From NCBI RefSeq assembly GCF_023824315.1, contig NZ_CP098732.1, forward strand, positions 310,001-374,000: 64,000 nucleotides of DNA, given 5' to 3'. How positions within the stretch are numbered: position 1 is the stretch's first letter; each line of letters starts with the position of its first letter. Under the pieces are notes generated by a model. That model had not been told where the DNA came from. It made no database searches and worked only from the letters and a program-made list of their open reading frames with translations. Shown here one piece after another: positions 63,542 through 64,000 of this stretch. The DNA is from Acinetobacter tibetensis (lineage in GTDB: Bacteria; Pseudomonadota; Gammaproteobacteria; Pseudomonadales; Moraxellaceae). The translations under genes were made by a program, and so were the position numbers.

Positions 63542-63709
63542 CCCTTTAATGAAAGGGGGTTAACTGCGAAGAAAGTAGTTAACATCGTGACAGTCGTGGC
63601 ATCGATCATGACCTTAGTGATATTTCACTGCTCTTGACACTTACCTTATTTAGTGGGGTGAGATGCGTCAAGGGTGATTCTTTATATATTTGGCTTGGAG
63701 TTAACTGGT
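63542..63709 (+). promoter_or_regulatory. structured leader of S10 operon
   Basis: About 168 nt before rpsJ. Stems visible: CCCTTT/AAAGGG (about 63542-63558), GTTAACT with an AGTAGTTAAC partner (about 63558-63582), and a longer one, CTTGAC/GTCAAG with CTTACC/GGTGAG inside (63633-63672). E. coli uses its S10 leader for L4 feedback; a similar role here is plausible but unproved. Confidence 0.55.
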
Positions 63710-64000
63710 ATGTCTAACCAGAGAATTCGTATCCGTTTGAAGTCTTTTGATCACCGTTTAATTGATCAATCTGCTCAAGAGATCGTAGAAACAGCAAAAC
63801 GTACTGGCGCACAAGTTTGTGGTCCAATCCCGATGCCTACTCGTATCGAACGTTTTAACGTTTTAACATCACCACACGTTAACAAAGATGCGCGTGACCA
63901 ATATGAGATCCGCACTTACAAACGTTTGATCGACATCGTTCAACCTACAGATAAAACTGTTGATGCATTGATGAAGTTAGATCTTGCTGCTGGTGTTGAT
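63710..64000 (+). CDS. rpsJ: 30S ribosomal protein S10, 3' end missing
   Basis: 97 residues are visible of about 103. [20 protein letters not shown], then [36 protein letters not shown] sequence (split here) is the conserved S10 core. S10 is part of the small subunit and, with NusB, of transcription antitermination. It opens the S10-spc operon, which continues beyond the window. TTGGAG lies 10 bases before the ATG. Confidence 0.97.
   Translation, partial: MSNQRIRIRLKSFDHRLIDQSAQEIVETAKRTGAQVCGPIPMPTRIERFNVLTSPHVNKDARDQYEIRTYKRLIDIVQPTDKTVDALMKLDLAAGVD

Overview
The window is a stretch of chromosome from a gammaproteobacterium that is almost certainly Acinetobacter. The evidence is proteins close to the Acinetobacter drug pumps AbeM (MATE) and CraA (MFS), a five-gene mlaFEDCB operon with the Acinetobacter-type MlaD insertion, an A+T-rich base composition, and XerC/XerD (dif-like) sites of the Acinetobacter type. 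Assignments rest on reading motifs, lengths and gene context; no database was searched. No tRNA, rRNA or CRISPR array was seen.

Region 1 (1-10.8 kb): the 3' part of an FAD-linked oxidase, two unknown envelope proteins, a lone low-GC AbiH-type phage-exclusion gene, a CraA-like exporter, a YccS-type protein split into two reading frames, a Cu/Zn superoxide dismutase and an AI-2E-family permease. A nested inverted repeat carrying four DnaA-box-like nonamers lies between sodC and yccS.

Region 2 (10.9-23 kb): ParA-like ATPase, Holliday-junction-resolvase-like protein, methyltransferase, HopJ protein, CrcB, zinc-free ribosomal protein L31 behind a Zur-type operator, an ABC1 kinase, AbeM, a YdcZ-family protein, HemW, HchA and an acyl-CoA dehydrogenase. 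The hemW-hchA gap holds what looks like a GacA-activated, CsrA-sequestering small RNA of the RsmY/RsmZ/CsrB type: a GacA-like upstream box, three GGA-loop hairpins plus one further GGA, and a terminator.

Region 3 (23-45 kb): mostly housekeeping. A large lipoprotein, aroE, hemF facing away from hemN, ribA, dxs, suhB, a DEAD-box helicase with a long structured leader and an Arg/Gly-rich repetitive tail, the mlaFEDCB lipid-transport operon, corA, a LOG/Nudix pair, comF and recG.

Region 4 (45.5-49.4 kb): an accessory island built of small units bounded by 27-28 bp dif-like sites. It holds a 75-codon gene between inverted sites, an orphan type VI secretion module (PAAR tip, HExxH metallopeptidase effector, periplasmic lipoprotein immunity candidate), an IS5-family element inserted beside a degenerate site, and a frameshifted SMI1/KNR4 immunity-like gene between direct sites. 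It resembles the pdif modules known from Acinetobacter plasmids, here on the chromosome and carrying interbacterial-competition genes.

Region 5 (49.5-64 kb): plsB and tesB around a palindrome, a helix-hairpin-helix lipoprotein, a dicarboxylate/amino-acid symporter, a VOC protein, a metal-dependent hydrolase, engB, the nitric-oxide pair nsrR/hmp with an NsrR operator, a HerA/YjgR-like ATPase, metC, a glutamine amidotransferase, and the promoter, leader and start of the S10 ribosomal operon (rpsJ, cut by the window end).
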